Positions 32,555-40,498 of a stretch of DNA of 64,000 nucleotides are shown here, piece after piece; within the stretch, counting starts at the first letter, position 1; each line of letters begins with the position of its first letter. The stretch is from Spirosoma sp. KUDC1026. Its GTDB lineage: Bacteria > Bacteroidota > Bacteroidia > Cytophagales > Spirosomataceae. The stretch lies in NCBI RefSeq assembly GCF_013375035.1, contig NZ_CP056032.1:2712001-2776000 (forward strand), in the 5' to 3' direction. The translations under genes were made by a program, and so were the position numbers. The notes beneath the pieces are model-generated. The model was not told the DNA's origin. It saw nothing but the letters and a program-made list of their open reading frames with translations, and ran no database searches.

Positions 32555-32998
32555 TCAGGTAAAGGCGGGAAAGTCGTCCATGAACGTAACGCCGGCGGTG
32601 TCATGGTCGACGCAGCAGCAATAGTGAACCAGACCATTGGAAACGACGACATAGGGCGCCCGGTGAACGTGATTGTAGCGGCCAATCTGATCGAACACCG
32701 TCTGGGTTAACGCAATATGCGGAGCTTTGCACTCTACCAGCAGGAATGGTTGCCCCTGCCGATCAAACACCAGCACATCGGTTCGTTTCTGGGTCTGGTT
32801 CAGCACCACGCCACCTTCGGCCCGAATAAGCGCTTTGGGATAGGCGTAATGGGTGAGCAGCAGATGGATAATGTGCTGACGCACCCATTCTTCGGGGGAA
32901 AGCCGGACGTATTTTCGGCGTAACAAATCGAAAATATAAGGTTTCCCTTCGACTTGTTTAGTTTTGTAGGCAAATGTAGGCAGGTTCAAGGCGACCAT
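32555..32998 (-). CDS. Stand-alone type I restriction HsdR N-terminal-like nuclease domain protein
   Basis: A 147-residue protein consisting only of an HSDR_N-like PD-(D/E)xK nuclease domain. VRLSPEEWVRQHIIHLLL begins the domain; RTDVLVFDRQGQPFLLVECK holds the Asp and the E-x-K catalytic residues. No hsdM or hsdS gene is near, and the helicase part of HsdR is absent. Such single-domain proteins occur across Bacteroidota and their role is not established; nucleic-acid cleavage is plausible. The gene diverges from the AMP nucleosidase gene across a polypurine inverted repeat. Confidence 0.78.
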   Translation of the reverse strand: MVALNLPTFAYKTKQVEGKPYIFDLLRRKYVRLSPEEWVRQHIIHLLLTHYAYPKALIRAEGGVVLNQTQKRTDVLVFDRQGQPFLLVECKAPHIALTQTVFDQIGRYNHVHRAPYVVVSNGLVHYCCCVDHDTAGVTFMDDFPAFT

Positions 32999-33009
32999 GT
33001 TTCAAAAAT

Positions 33010-33165
33010 AAGGAGAAAGGAGGAAAGGGAGGAAGGAGGAAAGGAAAAATAGAACGGTCCGTTGGGCCGCAAAGGGGGTAGAGTTTACTACGGACTTTAT
33101 TCATCCCTTAGTCAATAACTGTATATTCCTTTCCCTTTCCTCCTTCCTCCCTTTCCTCCCCTCTC
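33010..33165. repeat. Polypurine/polypyrimidine inverted repeat, copy A
   Basis: A purine-only arm (33010-33045; GGAGGAAAGGGAGGAAGGAGG at its core, 33019-33039, given here as two blocks GGAGGAAAGG and GAGGAAGGAGG) is mirrored by a pyrimidine-only arm at 33129-33165, with about 80 bases of ordinary sequence between. It fills the whole space between two divergent genes, so both promoters must lie in or between the arms. Related copies are at 33937-34026 and 59799-59880. Confidence 0.8.
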
Positions 33166-33167
33166 AT

Positions 33168-33938
33168 ATGAAAACAAAAGAAGACATCGTTAATAACTGG
33201 CTACCGCGGTACACGGGTATGCCCATCGAAAAGTTTGGCGAGTATATCCTGCTGACCAACTTCATCAACTACGTGCAGATTTTTGCGGAGAAGTTTGACG
33301 TGGAGGTGTATGGGGTAGGCCGGGCTATGCAGACGGCCACGGCAAATAACATTACCATCATCAATTTCGGCATGGGTAGCCCTATGGCGGCCACGGTGAT
33401 GGACCTGCTGACGGCAGTAAATCCTAAAGCGGTGCTGTTTCTGGGGAAATGCGGTGGGCTGAAAAAAACGCAGCTTGGCGATCTGATTCTGCCCATTGCT
33501 GCCATTCGGGGCGAGGGTACCAGCAACGATTACATGCGGCCCGAAATTCCGGCGCTGCCATCATTCCGCCTGCAACGGGCCGTATCGTCCACGATTAAGA
33601 AATACGAGCTTGATTACTGGACCGGTACGGTGTACACGACGAACCGGCGTATCTGGGAGCATGACGAAACGTTCAAAGATTACCTGCGCGAGATCCGGGC
33701 GATGGCCATCGATATGGAAACCGCTACGATCTTCACCGTAGGCTTCGTCAACTCGATTCCCCACGGTGCTCTGCTGCTGGTTTCCGATAACCCGCTGGTG
33801 CCGGAAGGCGTGAAAACCGAAGAAAGCGATAAACGCGTAACGGGTCAATTCGTGAACCGCCACCTTGATATCGGCATCGACGCCCTACTCGAACTCGAAT
33901 CCTCCGGCGAATCAGTCAAGCATTTGAGGTTTGATTAA
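33168..33938 (+). CDS. amn: AMP nucleosidase, short Bacteroidota form
   Basis: Hydrolyses AMP to adenine and ribose 5-phosphate in the cytoplasm. The 256-residue protein lacks the N-terminal domain of E. coli Amn. Phosphorylase-fold motifs: NITIINFGMGSPMAATVMD (substrate loop), FLGKCGGLKKTQLGDLILP, and the nucleoside-binding AMAIDMETATIFTVGF with the M-E-T/S signature; SDNPLVPEG follows. A purine-free leader (pyrimidine arm of a repeat) runs to 2 bp before the ATG, so no Shine-Dalgarno sequence is present. Confidence 0.9.
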   Translation: MKTKEDIVNNWLPRYTGMPIEKFGEYILLTNFINYVQIFAEKFDVEVYGVGRAMQTATANNITIINFGMGSPMAATVMDLLTAVNPKAVLFLGKCGGLKKTQLGDLILPIAAIRGEGTSNDYMRPEIPALPSFRLQRAVSSTIKKYELDYWTGTVYTTNRRIWEHDETFKDYLREIRAMAIDMETATIFTVGFVNSIPHGALLLVSDNPLVPEGVKTEESDKRVTGQFVNRHLDIGIDALLELESSGESVKHLRFD

Positions 33939-34026
33939 AAAGGGGAGGAAAGGAGTAGAGGGAGGAAGGAGGAAAGAAGCTCGTTTCTGGACAGCCCTTT
34001 CCTCCTTCCTCCCTCTACTCCTCTTT
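33937..34026. terminator. Polypurine inverted repeat, copy B, acting as bidirectional terminator
   Basis: Perfect 25-base arms (33952-33976 and 33997-34021), purine on the left and pyrimidine on the right, 20-base loop, flanked by AAAAA and TTTT. It lies exactly between two convergent genes and overlaps both stop codons. It belongs to the same sequence family as 33010-33165 and 59799-59880. Confidence 0.8.
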
Positions 34027-35366
34027 TAATTACAATACTCGCTAATCACCTTGTAGGCTGGTGTGTAGCCCAGTTCGCCGGCTTTGGAGAGGTCCAGACA
34101 GCCGCCATTTTCGTCGCCAAGGCTGTGCTTGATGATGCCACGCACATAATACGCTTCCGAATAGGTGGGGTTCAGTTTAATGGCGTTGGTACAGTCCGTG
34201 ATTGCTGTCTTCTGGTCGCCCTGCGCTGATTTGATCAGACCCCGCGTAAAATACGCTTCGGCGTAAGTCGGGTTCAGTTCAATCGATCTATTCAGGTCGA
34301 GCAGGGCTGCCCTCTGGTCGTTCTGCTTGTTTTTGCTGATGGCCCGGCTAAAATACGCTTCGGCACGCTCGTTGCCCATGTGCGAAATCTTGCTCTTTTC
34401 CTGGACCACGTTACGCAGATTGTCGAGCGTAACCCGGTTGATCCGGCCAACGTAGTTCACTTTTGTATCGACGTTCGAATTATTCATCGAAATCGCTTCG
34501 TCAAAATCCTGAACAGCGCCTTTGGGATCGTTTAATTTCGTTTTGCAGAATCCACGGCCGTAATACGCCTGGTAATTATCGGGCTTCAGCGAGATAGCTT
34601 TGTTGTAATCGGCCAGTGCGCCTTTATAATCTTCCAGCTTCGCCTTGTCATACGCCCGGTAGTAATACGAACCCGCATCGTCGGGCTCCAGTTCGATCGC
34701 TTTGGTCAGATCGACAAGGGCAGAGGCATACTGACCCAGTTCCACTTTCGACAGGCCCCGGCCGGCATACGCCTGACCACGTTTGGGGGTGGCATCGATT
34801 ACACGCGTGAAGTCATTCAGGCTACCCGAAAAGTCATCCAGTTTCTGTTTCGTGATGCCACGGGCATAGTACGCCTGTACATTGGCAGGATCCAGTTCAA
34901 TGGCTTTCGAAAAATCAGCCAGGGCATTGCGGTGCTGTTCCAGGTGGCTCCGGCTAGCCCCGCGGTAATAATACGTCTGAGGATCGTCGGGATTAAGTTC
35001 GATAGCGCGGCTGAAATCGAGCAGGGCCGCGCGGTGGTCATCCTGCTTACTTTTACTGACGCCCCGGCTGAGGTAAGCAAGTGCATCTTTGGCATTCAGA
35101 TCAATAGCTCGGTCGTAGTCAAGAACGGCGCCCCGGTGATCTTTTAGGTTAGCTTTCACCAGACCACGGTTGTAGTAACTGGCTGAATTCTCGGGATTCA
35201 TGTTGATGGCTACGCTGAATGCCTGCAGAGCTCCCGTGAAATCTCCACTTTTGCTTTTGCCAAGTCCGGTTTCAAAAAAATCGGCGGCTGTTTGCTGGGC
35301 CAGGGCCGATGCGGTCATTCCTACCCATAGGTAAAGGGTAGACAACGAACGTAATGGTCGTTTCAT
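34026..35366 (-). CDS. Exported tetratricopeptide repeat protein
   Basis: A 446-residue protein with a signal peptide (MKRPLRSLSTLYLWVGMTASALAQ) and about eleven 34-residue TPR units with the pattern AYYxRGxxKxKLxDxxGALxDFxxAIELNP. Eight run without a break from residue 28 to 300, an insert with NSNVDTKVNYVGRINRVTL follows, then three more. TPR arrays bind partner proteins; the partner is unknown. The uniform repeats suggest recent expansion. Stop codon lies inside terminator copy B. Confidence 0.85.
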   Translation of the reverse strand: MKRPLRSLSTLYLWVGMTASALAQQTAADFFETGLGKSKSGDFTGALQAFSVAINMNPENSASYYNRGLVKANLKDHRGAVLDYDRAIDLNAKDALAYLSRGVSKSKQDDHRAALLDFSRAIELNPDDPQTYYYRGASRSHLEQHRNALADFSKAIELDPANVQAYYARGITKQKLDDFSGSLNDFTRVIDATPKRGQAYAGRGLSKVELGQYASALVDLTKAIELEPDDAGSYYYRAYDKAKLEDYKGALADYNKAISLKPDNYQAYYGRGFCKTKLNDPKGAVQDFDEAISMNNSNVDTKVNYVGRINRVTLDNLRNVVQEKSKISHMGNERAEAYFSRAISKNKQNDQRAALLDLNRSIELNPTYAEAYFTRGLIKSAQGDQKTAITDCTNAIKLNPTYSEAYYVRGIIKHSLGDENGGCLDLSKAGELGYTPAYKVISEYCN

Positions 35367-35706
35367 AATGGATTAAAAAAGAGGTAAGTACGTGTTATTG
35401 GCGGCTAAAAATAGCCATTGACAGACATTGTGGCAAGTTTCGGTTTTGTTAAGTTTTTGAATATAATTCCATTCATATGAGACTTTTATTGATTAATGAT
35501 CAGAAAAGTCAGTGGCAGTAAATGTGCCAAAAAGATAATCTAAATAGCGACAATTTGTCTTGTTTTTATTTATAAAGAAGCTAATTCAGGACATTTTGTC
35601 GGTAAAGAGTTTCTTTTCTGGCGTGGTACGTCGTTTGTATAAAGAGAGATGTGTTCGATAATGAACAAACAAACGAGACAACCAAAACCAATAAACACAT
35701 AAAACC
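35367..35706. other. AT-rich divergent promoter region of the TPR and Hsp20 genes
   Basis: 340 bases without a gene, markedly AT-rich compared with its surroundings. Both promoters must lie here, but I find no perfect TAnnTTTG with a spaced -33 element on either strand and no CIRCE-like inverted repeat. The best partial match is TCGTTTG near 35633 for hsp20. Confidence 0.5.
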
Positions 35707-36123
35707 ATGGCAACTTTAGTTCGATATAACCGCGCTCCTTTCTTCAATCCTTTCTTTGGTGATTTTGGCTACAACCGTCCAGCCATCAATTCGACAGCTA
35801 CGGTACCCGTCAACATTAAAGAAACCGAAACGGCCTTCCATCTGGAAATGGCGGTTCCAGGCCTGAACAAAGAAGACGTTAAAGTGAACGTTGAAAACAA
35901 CAAGCTGACGGTTTCGTACAAAAACGAACAGAAAAGCGAAGAAAACACCGACAAATACACCCGTCAGGAGTTTAGCTTCAACTCGTTTGAACGGAGCTTC
36001 CGCCTGCCAAAAACCGTTAACGCCGATCAAATCTCGGCTAGCTACAACAACGGTATCCTGGCGCTGGAACTCCCTAAACACGAAATGAAAGAGCCAGCCG
36101 TCAAAGAAATCGCCGTTGCCTAA
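35707..36123 (+). CDS. Small heat shock protein, Hsp20/alpha-crystallin family
   Basis: A 138-residue ATP-independent chaperone that binds unfolding proteins in the cytoplasm. The alpha-crystallin domain spans about residues 35-130: TAFHLEMAVPGLNKEDVKV, the bulky FERSFRLPKTVNADQI, and the A-x-x-x-N-G-I-L-x-L motif (SASYNNGILALELPK). A short phenylalanine-rich N-terminal arm (RAPFFNPFFGDFGY) and a conserved-type tail with V-K-E-I end the protein. Long AT-rich leader upstream; strong terminator downstream. Confidence 0.96.
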   Translation: MATLVRYNRAPFFNPFFGDFGYNRPAINSTATVPVNIKETETAFHLEMAVPGLNKEDVKVNVENNKLTVSYKNEQKSEENTDKYTRQEFSFNSFERSFRLPKTVNADQISASYNNGILALELPKHEMKEPAVKEIAVA

Positions 36124-36145
36124 TGGCGACTGGTGAATAGATAGG

Positions 36146-36177
36146 AAAGGCCTGCCCCCGACGGGGTAGGCCTTTTT
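36146..36177. terminator. Bidirectional terminator after hsp20
   Basis: Stem AAAGGCCTGCCCC paired with GGGGTAGGCCTTT (one mismatch), 4-base loop, T-run on the right and AAA on the left, between convergent genes. Confidence 0.8.
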
Positions 36178-36191
36178 GTTTTAAAGGATAC

Positions 36192-36854
36192 TTACCGTAG
36201 CGCATTCACAAAAGCCGACAATTTTCTTTCGTCCAGCTGGCCATCCGTACGAACACCACTGCAAATATCCAGACCGAACGGCTGAACCTGCTCAATAGCT
36301 TCCCGAACGTTACCCAGGTTGAGCCCTCCCGCCAGAAAAACGGGGACGCTGGCCTGCTCCACAATCTGTCGGCTGATTTGCCAGTTATGTACTCGTCCTG
36401 TGCCACCCAGTTCCTTTACGGCCAGTGACGGATTGCCGGAGTCGAGCAGCAGAGCATCGATTCCACGCTCAACGGCCCATAAGGCTTCGTCAATGTTACG
36501 TTCGTCGACGACGTGAATGACCTGCACCAGTTTGATGGCCGGGAGAGCAGCCCGAAGCTGATCGTATACACCCGGCGCCACAGCATCGACCAACTGAACC
36601 GTATTCGCGCCAACCCGACGCTGGTGCGCAATGATGGCATCCGCTTCCGTTTCGCTGGTCAGCATAAACGTAGCAACGGGAGGTGGGGCAATTTGTACAA
36701 TCCGGGCGGCCAGCGAGTCGTCAATGACGCCGGGGCCGCTGGGCATTCTACCAACTAACCCCAATGCGTCGGCTCCGGCCCGGATTGCCAGCCGGGCTTC
36801 GTCGGGGCTGCTGATACAGCATACTTTCAGGCGTGTGCGGGGGGGCTTATGCAT
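36192..36854 (-). CDS. Phosphoribosylanthranilate isomerase-like (TrpF-like) protein
   Basis: A 220-residue TIM-barrel protein similar to TrpF, the enzyme converting phosphoribosylanthranilate to CdRP in tryptophan synthesis. It starts LKVCCISSPDEARLA, against K-(I/V)-C-G-(I/L) in classical TrpF: the catalytic Cys is kept but the following Gly is Cys. The general-acid Asp appears in DALLLDSGN, and the phosphate-binding end FLAGGLNLGNVREAI and ICSGVRTDG are conserved. It is not in a trp operon. It may be a diverged paralogue with another substrate. Confidence 0.75.
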   Translation of the reverse strand: MHKPPRTRLKVCCISSPDEARLAIRAGADALGLVGRMPSGPGVIDDSLAARIVQIAPPPVATFMLTSETEADAIIAHQRRVGANTVQLVDAVAPGVYDQLRAALPAIKLVQVIHVVDERNIDEALWAVERGIDALLLDSGNPSLAVKELGGTGRVHNWQISRQIVEQASVPVFLAGGLNLGNVREAIEQVQPFGLDICSGVRTDGQLDERKLSAFVNALR

Positions 36855-37067
36855 AGATGTACGGCGTTAAACATAATAAGGCAGAAGTTGAGTGTGGCAG
36901 GATGGATGCCAGTACGACTCCAGCGCGGGTTTTCTTAAATGTATAAACGTAGTGCATACTGGGGTTGGCTGGACGTTTTTTTTCGTCCAATGGCTCACTT
37001 TTATGGGAAGCGGTCAATCCATCTTTATCTTTCCGCAGGAATAAAGAGATGATTAAACTTTAACTAG

Positions 37068-37949
37068 ATGGCGTCAGGTTTTTTTGCAATCCTAGATGAT
37101 ATAGCTGCATTAATGGATGATGTAGCCTTAACGACGAAAATAGCCACTCGAAAGACGGCAGGCATATTAGGGGACGATCTGGCTGTCAATGCCGAAAAGG
37201 CCACGGGTTTCCTGGCTGACCGGGAGCTGCCTATTCTGTGGGCCATTACTAAAGGCTCTCTGATCAATAAACTCATTATCGTCCCGATTGCCCTGCTGCT
37301 AAATGCATTCTTCCCGGTCGCTATCACTTATATTCTTCTCCTGGGCGGTTGTTACCTGGCTTATGAAGGAGCTGAAAAAATAATTCATTATTTCAGCAAG
37401 GACAGCACCCACAAACAACCGGTCATCCTAGAAAGTAAGCAGAACGAATCAGCTATCGATCAGGAGAAAGCAAAGATAAAGTCTGCAATCACGACAGACT
37501 TCATTCTCTCCGTGGAAATTGTCATCATTGCGCTGGGAACGGTTACGGGAGCCGCTTCTGTGACCCAGATCGTAACGGTGTCGCTGGTTGCCGTACTGGC
37601 GACGATTGGCGTATATGGGATAGTTGCGCTGATTGTTCGCATGGACGATGCAGGCTATCAGTTGATTAAACGTTCAAATCATACCGGTTTACTCTCAACA
37701 GTGGGGCAGGGGCTGGTTAAAGCGCTGCCTGTAGTCATCCGAATTTTGAACGTAGTGGGTACAGCGGCCCTTTTACTGGTTGCCGGCGGAATATTTGTTC
37801 ATAACATTCATTCTCTGCACAACCTGTTTCCGGCTCTTCCCGATTTTGTGAAAGAGTTTGGTATCGGGCTGATCGTCGGATTGGTAATCGTGGGTCTTTT
37901 TGCGGGGTTTAAGGCTCTTCGTACGCTCATTAAACCGTCGGGAGTTTGA
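37068..37949 (+). CDS. DUF808 family (YedI-like) inner-membrane protein
   Basis: A 293-residue membrane protein of the DUF808 family. The start ASGFFAILDDIAALMDDVA and the following KTAGILGDDLAVNAEKATGF are diagnostic for the family; about five to six hydrophobic helices follow (for example IIVPIALLLNAFFPVAITYI and VTGAASVTQIVTVSLVAVLA). E. coli YedI has no firmly known function. The gene stands alone between trpF-like (divergent) and a small secreted protein. Confidence 0.92.
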   Translation: MASGFFAILDDIAALMDDVALTTKIATRKTAGILGDDLAVNAEKATGFLADRELPILWAITKGSLINKLIIVPIALLLNAFFPVAITYILLLGGCYLAYEGAEKIIHYFSKDSTHKQPVILESKQNESAIDQEKAKIKSAITTDFILSVEIVIIALGTVTGAASVTQIVTVSLVAVLATIGVYGIVALIVRMDDAGYQLIKRSNHTGLLSTVGQGLVKALPVVIRILNVVGTAALLLVAGGIFVHNIHSLHNLFPALPDFVKEFGIGLIVGLVIVGLFAGFKALRTLIKPSGV

Positions 37950-38102
37950 TAAATCGGGTGAGGATGTTTCGCTTTTGCATTGACTGTGGAGTGCCCTTGC
38001 TTAGTCCGATGAGCTTCCGCGTAGGTACTGGCTGGCATTGCTCCGGGGGAACAAAGCCGGGTGGATGTGGTTGTTTTGGTTAGAACGCTACTCAACGCTA
38101 CC

Positions 38103-38504
38103 ATGAACCAGCTACTATCCTTATTTGCATTGACGCTGATCAGCCTGTCGGCGGCCGCCCAGACCAAATCTGAAACCACCCCACCGGCCATTGTTTCGCT
38201 GATTGAAGGCATCACGGGAAAAGATTTCAAACCCGATACCGCCTACGCTACGTTGTCGAAAGAGGACGTGGACATTCTAACCAAAGAGCCAGTTGCCAAC
38301 TGGAGTCTGCCCCAGCCGTCGGGCGATCAGATGATGTATCAGAACCTAGTTGTTGGAGAAAAATCCTACCGGCTGGTGATTATTAAACAGCCCCAGATTT
38401 CGCTGCCAACGGCCATGCTGTTACGCTACCCAACGGCTCAGTCGAAACCGGAAACCATTGCCCGGGGCACGCTCAGTCCGAAAGAACCGCAGAAAGCAAA
38501 ATAG
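38103..38504 (+). CDS. Hypothetical small secreted protein
   Basis: Not recognised. 133 residues with a signal peptide (MNQLLSLFALTLISLSAAAQ). The mature part contains SLIEGITGKDFKPDTAYATL and a hydrophobic-polar mix with no cysteine. The ATG at 38103 is chosen for the signal peptide; a frame from 38061 adds 14 residues before it. Followed by a hairpin and then an MFS gene. Confidence 0.6.
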   Translation: MNQLLSLFALTLISLSAAAQTKSETTPPAIVSLIEGITGKDFKPDTAYATLSKEDVDILTKEPVANWSLPQPSGDQMMYQNLVVGEKSYRLVIIKQPQISLPTAMLLRYPTAQSKPETIARGTLSPKEPQKAK

Positions 38505-38589
38505 GCTCAACCCGCAGTTTAGTGATGATTGAAAGCGGCTGGCGTACCAATATCGCAGAATATTACGGTTGGCAGGGACAAAATGCCCG

Positions 38590-38620
38590 GCGCTTCGGTT
38601 AAGAAATCGAAGCGCTTTTT
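38590..38620 (+). terminator. Terminator-like hairpin four bases before the MFS start codon
   Basis: Perfect 8-base stem GCGCTTCG/CGAAGCGC, 10-base loop, then TTTTT (38616-38620). It would end transcripts from 38103, but its T-run is only 4 bases from the MFS ATG at 38625, so it could also act as an attenuator or block ribosome access. Confidence 0.65.
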
Positions 38621-38624
38621 GCAT

Positions 38625-39878
38625 ATGGCTACCGTTCTTTCCTCCAACGATTCGTTCGCATCGTTACGTATCCCCGATTTCCGCTACTTTGTCATGAACA
38701 GTTTCCTGATTACAGCCACGTTGCTGATTCAGGAGGTTGTGCTTGGGTATGAATTGTATAAAATGACCCACGACCCGCTGGCATTAGGTCTGGTTGGGCT
38801 GGCCGAAGCGATTCCCTTTATTGCGCTTTCCCTGTTCGGCGGTCACCTGGCCGACCGGCGCGACAAAAAACGAATCCTGCAGTGGAGCCTGCTGGTTATT
38901 ACGTTAGGATCAGTTATTCTGTACTTTATGTTTCAACCCGTCGTCGTCAGCCGACTGTCGCAGACGGCCCAACTGGCAACGATCTACGGTGTACTGATGC
39001 TGATTGGAACGGCCAAGGGGTTTTATTCCCCAGCCAGCTCCTCGCTGAAGCCGTTCCTGGTTCCCCGTGAGCTATACGCCAACTCGGCCACCTGGTACAG
39101 TTCCTTCTGGCAGGTTGGTGCCATTACGGGGCCGGGCGTAGCAGGTTTCCTATACAGTGGGCTAGGTTTCGACAATACCCTGCTGGTTGTGATTGCCCTA
39201 CAGATCGTTTGCTTTGTGCTGATCACGATGGTAAGCCGCCGTCCGGTGCCGGTCAGCGATGCGCCGGTACTTGGTTTCCGGGAAAGTTTGAAAGAAGGCT
39301 TTCAATTCGTGTTCAATACGCCCATTGTCCTGTACGCCATTTCTCTGGATCTGTTTTCTGTCCTGTTTGGGGGCGTAGTAGCTATTCTACCCGTCTTTGC
39401 CGAGGATATTCTGAAAGTCGGGGCCGAGGGGCTGGGGGTTTTGCGAGCGGCACCCTCAGTGGGAGCCGTGCTGACACTGGCGTACATGACCAAACGTCCG
39501 CCTACCGATCATGCCTGGCGGAACATGCTGCTGGCCGTAGCGGGTTTCGGCGTTGCTACGATTATTTTCTCGCAGTCGACCAATTTCTACCTGTCCGTGC
39601 TGATGCTGGCGTTAACGGGTGCGTTTGACAGCGTGAGTGTGATTATTCGGCAGACGATTATGCAGATTTTCCCGCCCGACCACCTGAGGGGCCGTGTTGC
39701 TGCCGTGAATGGTATTTTTGTGAGCTCGTCCAACGAAATTGGCGCCTTCGAGTCGGGACTTATGGCCCGGTTGCTGGGAACCACGCCGTCTGTGCTGGTA
39801 GGGGGCATTTTTACGCTGGTGGCGTTGGGGTACATCTACACGCGATCTAAAAATCTTTTTTCAGTTAAACTGAACTGA
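38625..39878 (+). CDS. MFS transporter, enterobactin-exporter-like (MFS_3) type
   Basis: A 417-residue inner-membrane transporter with about 12 helices. The soluble N terminus SFASLRIPDFRYFVMNSF and the loop GGHLADRRDKKRIL between helices 2 and 3 are typical of the MFS_3 group (EntS-like, also multidrug-type exporters). Late motif DHLRGRVAAVNGIFVSSSNE is also conserved in that group. Start at 38625 is chosen because upstream in-frame codons run through the terminator hairpin. Substrate unknown. Confidence 0.88.
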   Translation: MATVLSSNDSFASLRIPDFRYFVMNSFLITATLLIQEVVLGYELYKMTHDPLALGLVGLAEAIPFIALSLFGGHLADRRDKKRILQWSLLVITLGSVILYFMFQPVVVSRLSQTAQLATIYGVLMLIGTAKGFYSPASSSLKPFLVPRELYANSATWYSSFWQVGAITGPGVAGFLYSGLGFDNTLLVVIALQIVCFVLITMVSRRPVPVSDAPVLGFRESLKEGFQFVFNTPIVLYAISLDLFSVLFGGVVAILPVFAEDILKVGAEGLGVLRAAPSVGAVLTLAYMTKRPPTDHAWRNMLLAVAGFGVATIIFSQSTNFYLSVLMLALTGAFDSVSVIIRQTIMQIFPPDHLRGRVAAVNGIFVSSSNEIGAFESGLMARLLGTTPSVLVGGIFTLVALGYIYTRSKNLFSVKLN

Positions 39879-39884
39879 CCAGGC

Positions 39885-39930
39885 AAAAAAAATGAGCGCC
39901 ACATTAGCTCGTTGCGTAATGTAGCGCTCA
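39885..39930 (-). terminator. Terminator of the small gene 39950-40165
   Basis: Stem of 14 bases with one mismatch (TGAGCGC-ACATTA arms), loop of 10, followed on the minus strand by eight T. It starts 20 bases past the stop codon of the small gene and also faces the end of the MFS gene from the other side. Confidence 0.8.
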
Positions 39931-39949
39931 GGGATGAAGAAAGCGGAGC

Positions 39950-40165
39950 TTATGCATGACCACTGGCAGTGATACCGTGAACGTAGGCGTTTACGTTAAT
40001 CGGTTTGTTGAGGAGAACCCGGTTGTTAAACACTTCCCAGAACAATTCGTCGGAGAGCTGATACTGATTCTGAAGGTCGAGCATGTCGCGAATGCTGTCT
40101 TTCAGATAATACCCGGATGATTTGGCGGCTTTCGCAATGCGCGTCAGTGGCTGGTAATTTTTCAT
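39950..40165 (-). CDS. Hypothetical small cytoplasmic protein
   Basis: Not recognised. 71 residues, basic N terminus (MKNYQPLTRIAKAAKSSGYY), then a helical region (LKDSIRDMLDLQNQYQL) and a tail containing NKPINVNAYVHG. No membrane helix or signal. The strong terminator immediately downstream on the same strand and about 270 AT-rich bases upstream support a real transcribed gene. Confidence 0.55.
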   Translation of the reverse strand: MKNYQPLTRIAKAAKSSGYYLKDSIRDMLDLQNQYQLSDELFWEVFNNRVLLNKPINVNAYVHGITASGHA

Positions 40166-40440
40166 GGTGAAAGTTGCTGGTTTCGTGATACACTGGTTTT
40201 TTAAACAGCAACGTTTCGTTATTGTTCACTCCACTTATGGCCTAATAAGCAGCCAATTAAAATAGTACTACGCAACCTGTCCATTACGGGCTGTCAGGCA
40301 TATAATGAGTTAAGAAGATCCAATAAAAATATATAAATTATTTATAGTGGTCTCATTATCAGGCGCTAATATGAATGGTGAAACTCGGTCTGTGATGAGG
40401 CACTTTAGTATTCAGGAATAAACGAGCCCTTCCAAAAGTA
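40166..40440. other. AT-rich region upstream of the small gene
   Basis: About 275 bases, AT-rich, no gene seen on either strand. Probably holds the promoter of the gene at 39950-40165; no perfect -7/-33 pair was found. Confidence 0.45.
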
Positions 40441-40484
40441 AAGGGGGATAACCGGTACGTGCTGACGTACCGGTTATCCCCCTT
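40441..40484 (-). terminator. Terminator of argH
   Basis: Perfect 20-base stem (40441-40460 with 40465-40484) and a 4-base loop; arms contain GGGGGATAACCGGTACG. Followed on the minus strand by TTTACTTTTGG. It lies 15 bases past the argH stop. Confidence 0.9.
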
Positions 40485-40498
40485 CTGAACGAAATGAA

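Noticed and set aside
34026-35366. Repetitive DNA that might be mistaken for a CRISPR or tandem repeat array
   Set aside because: The repeats are about 102 bases, in frame and diverged, and encode TPR units.
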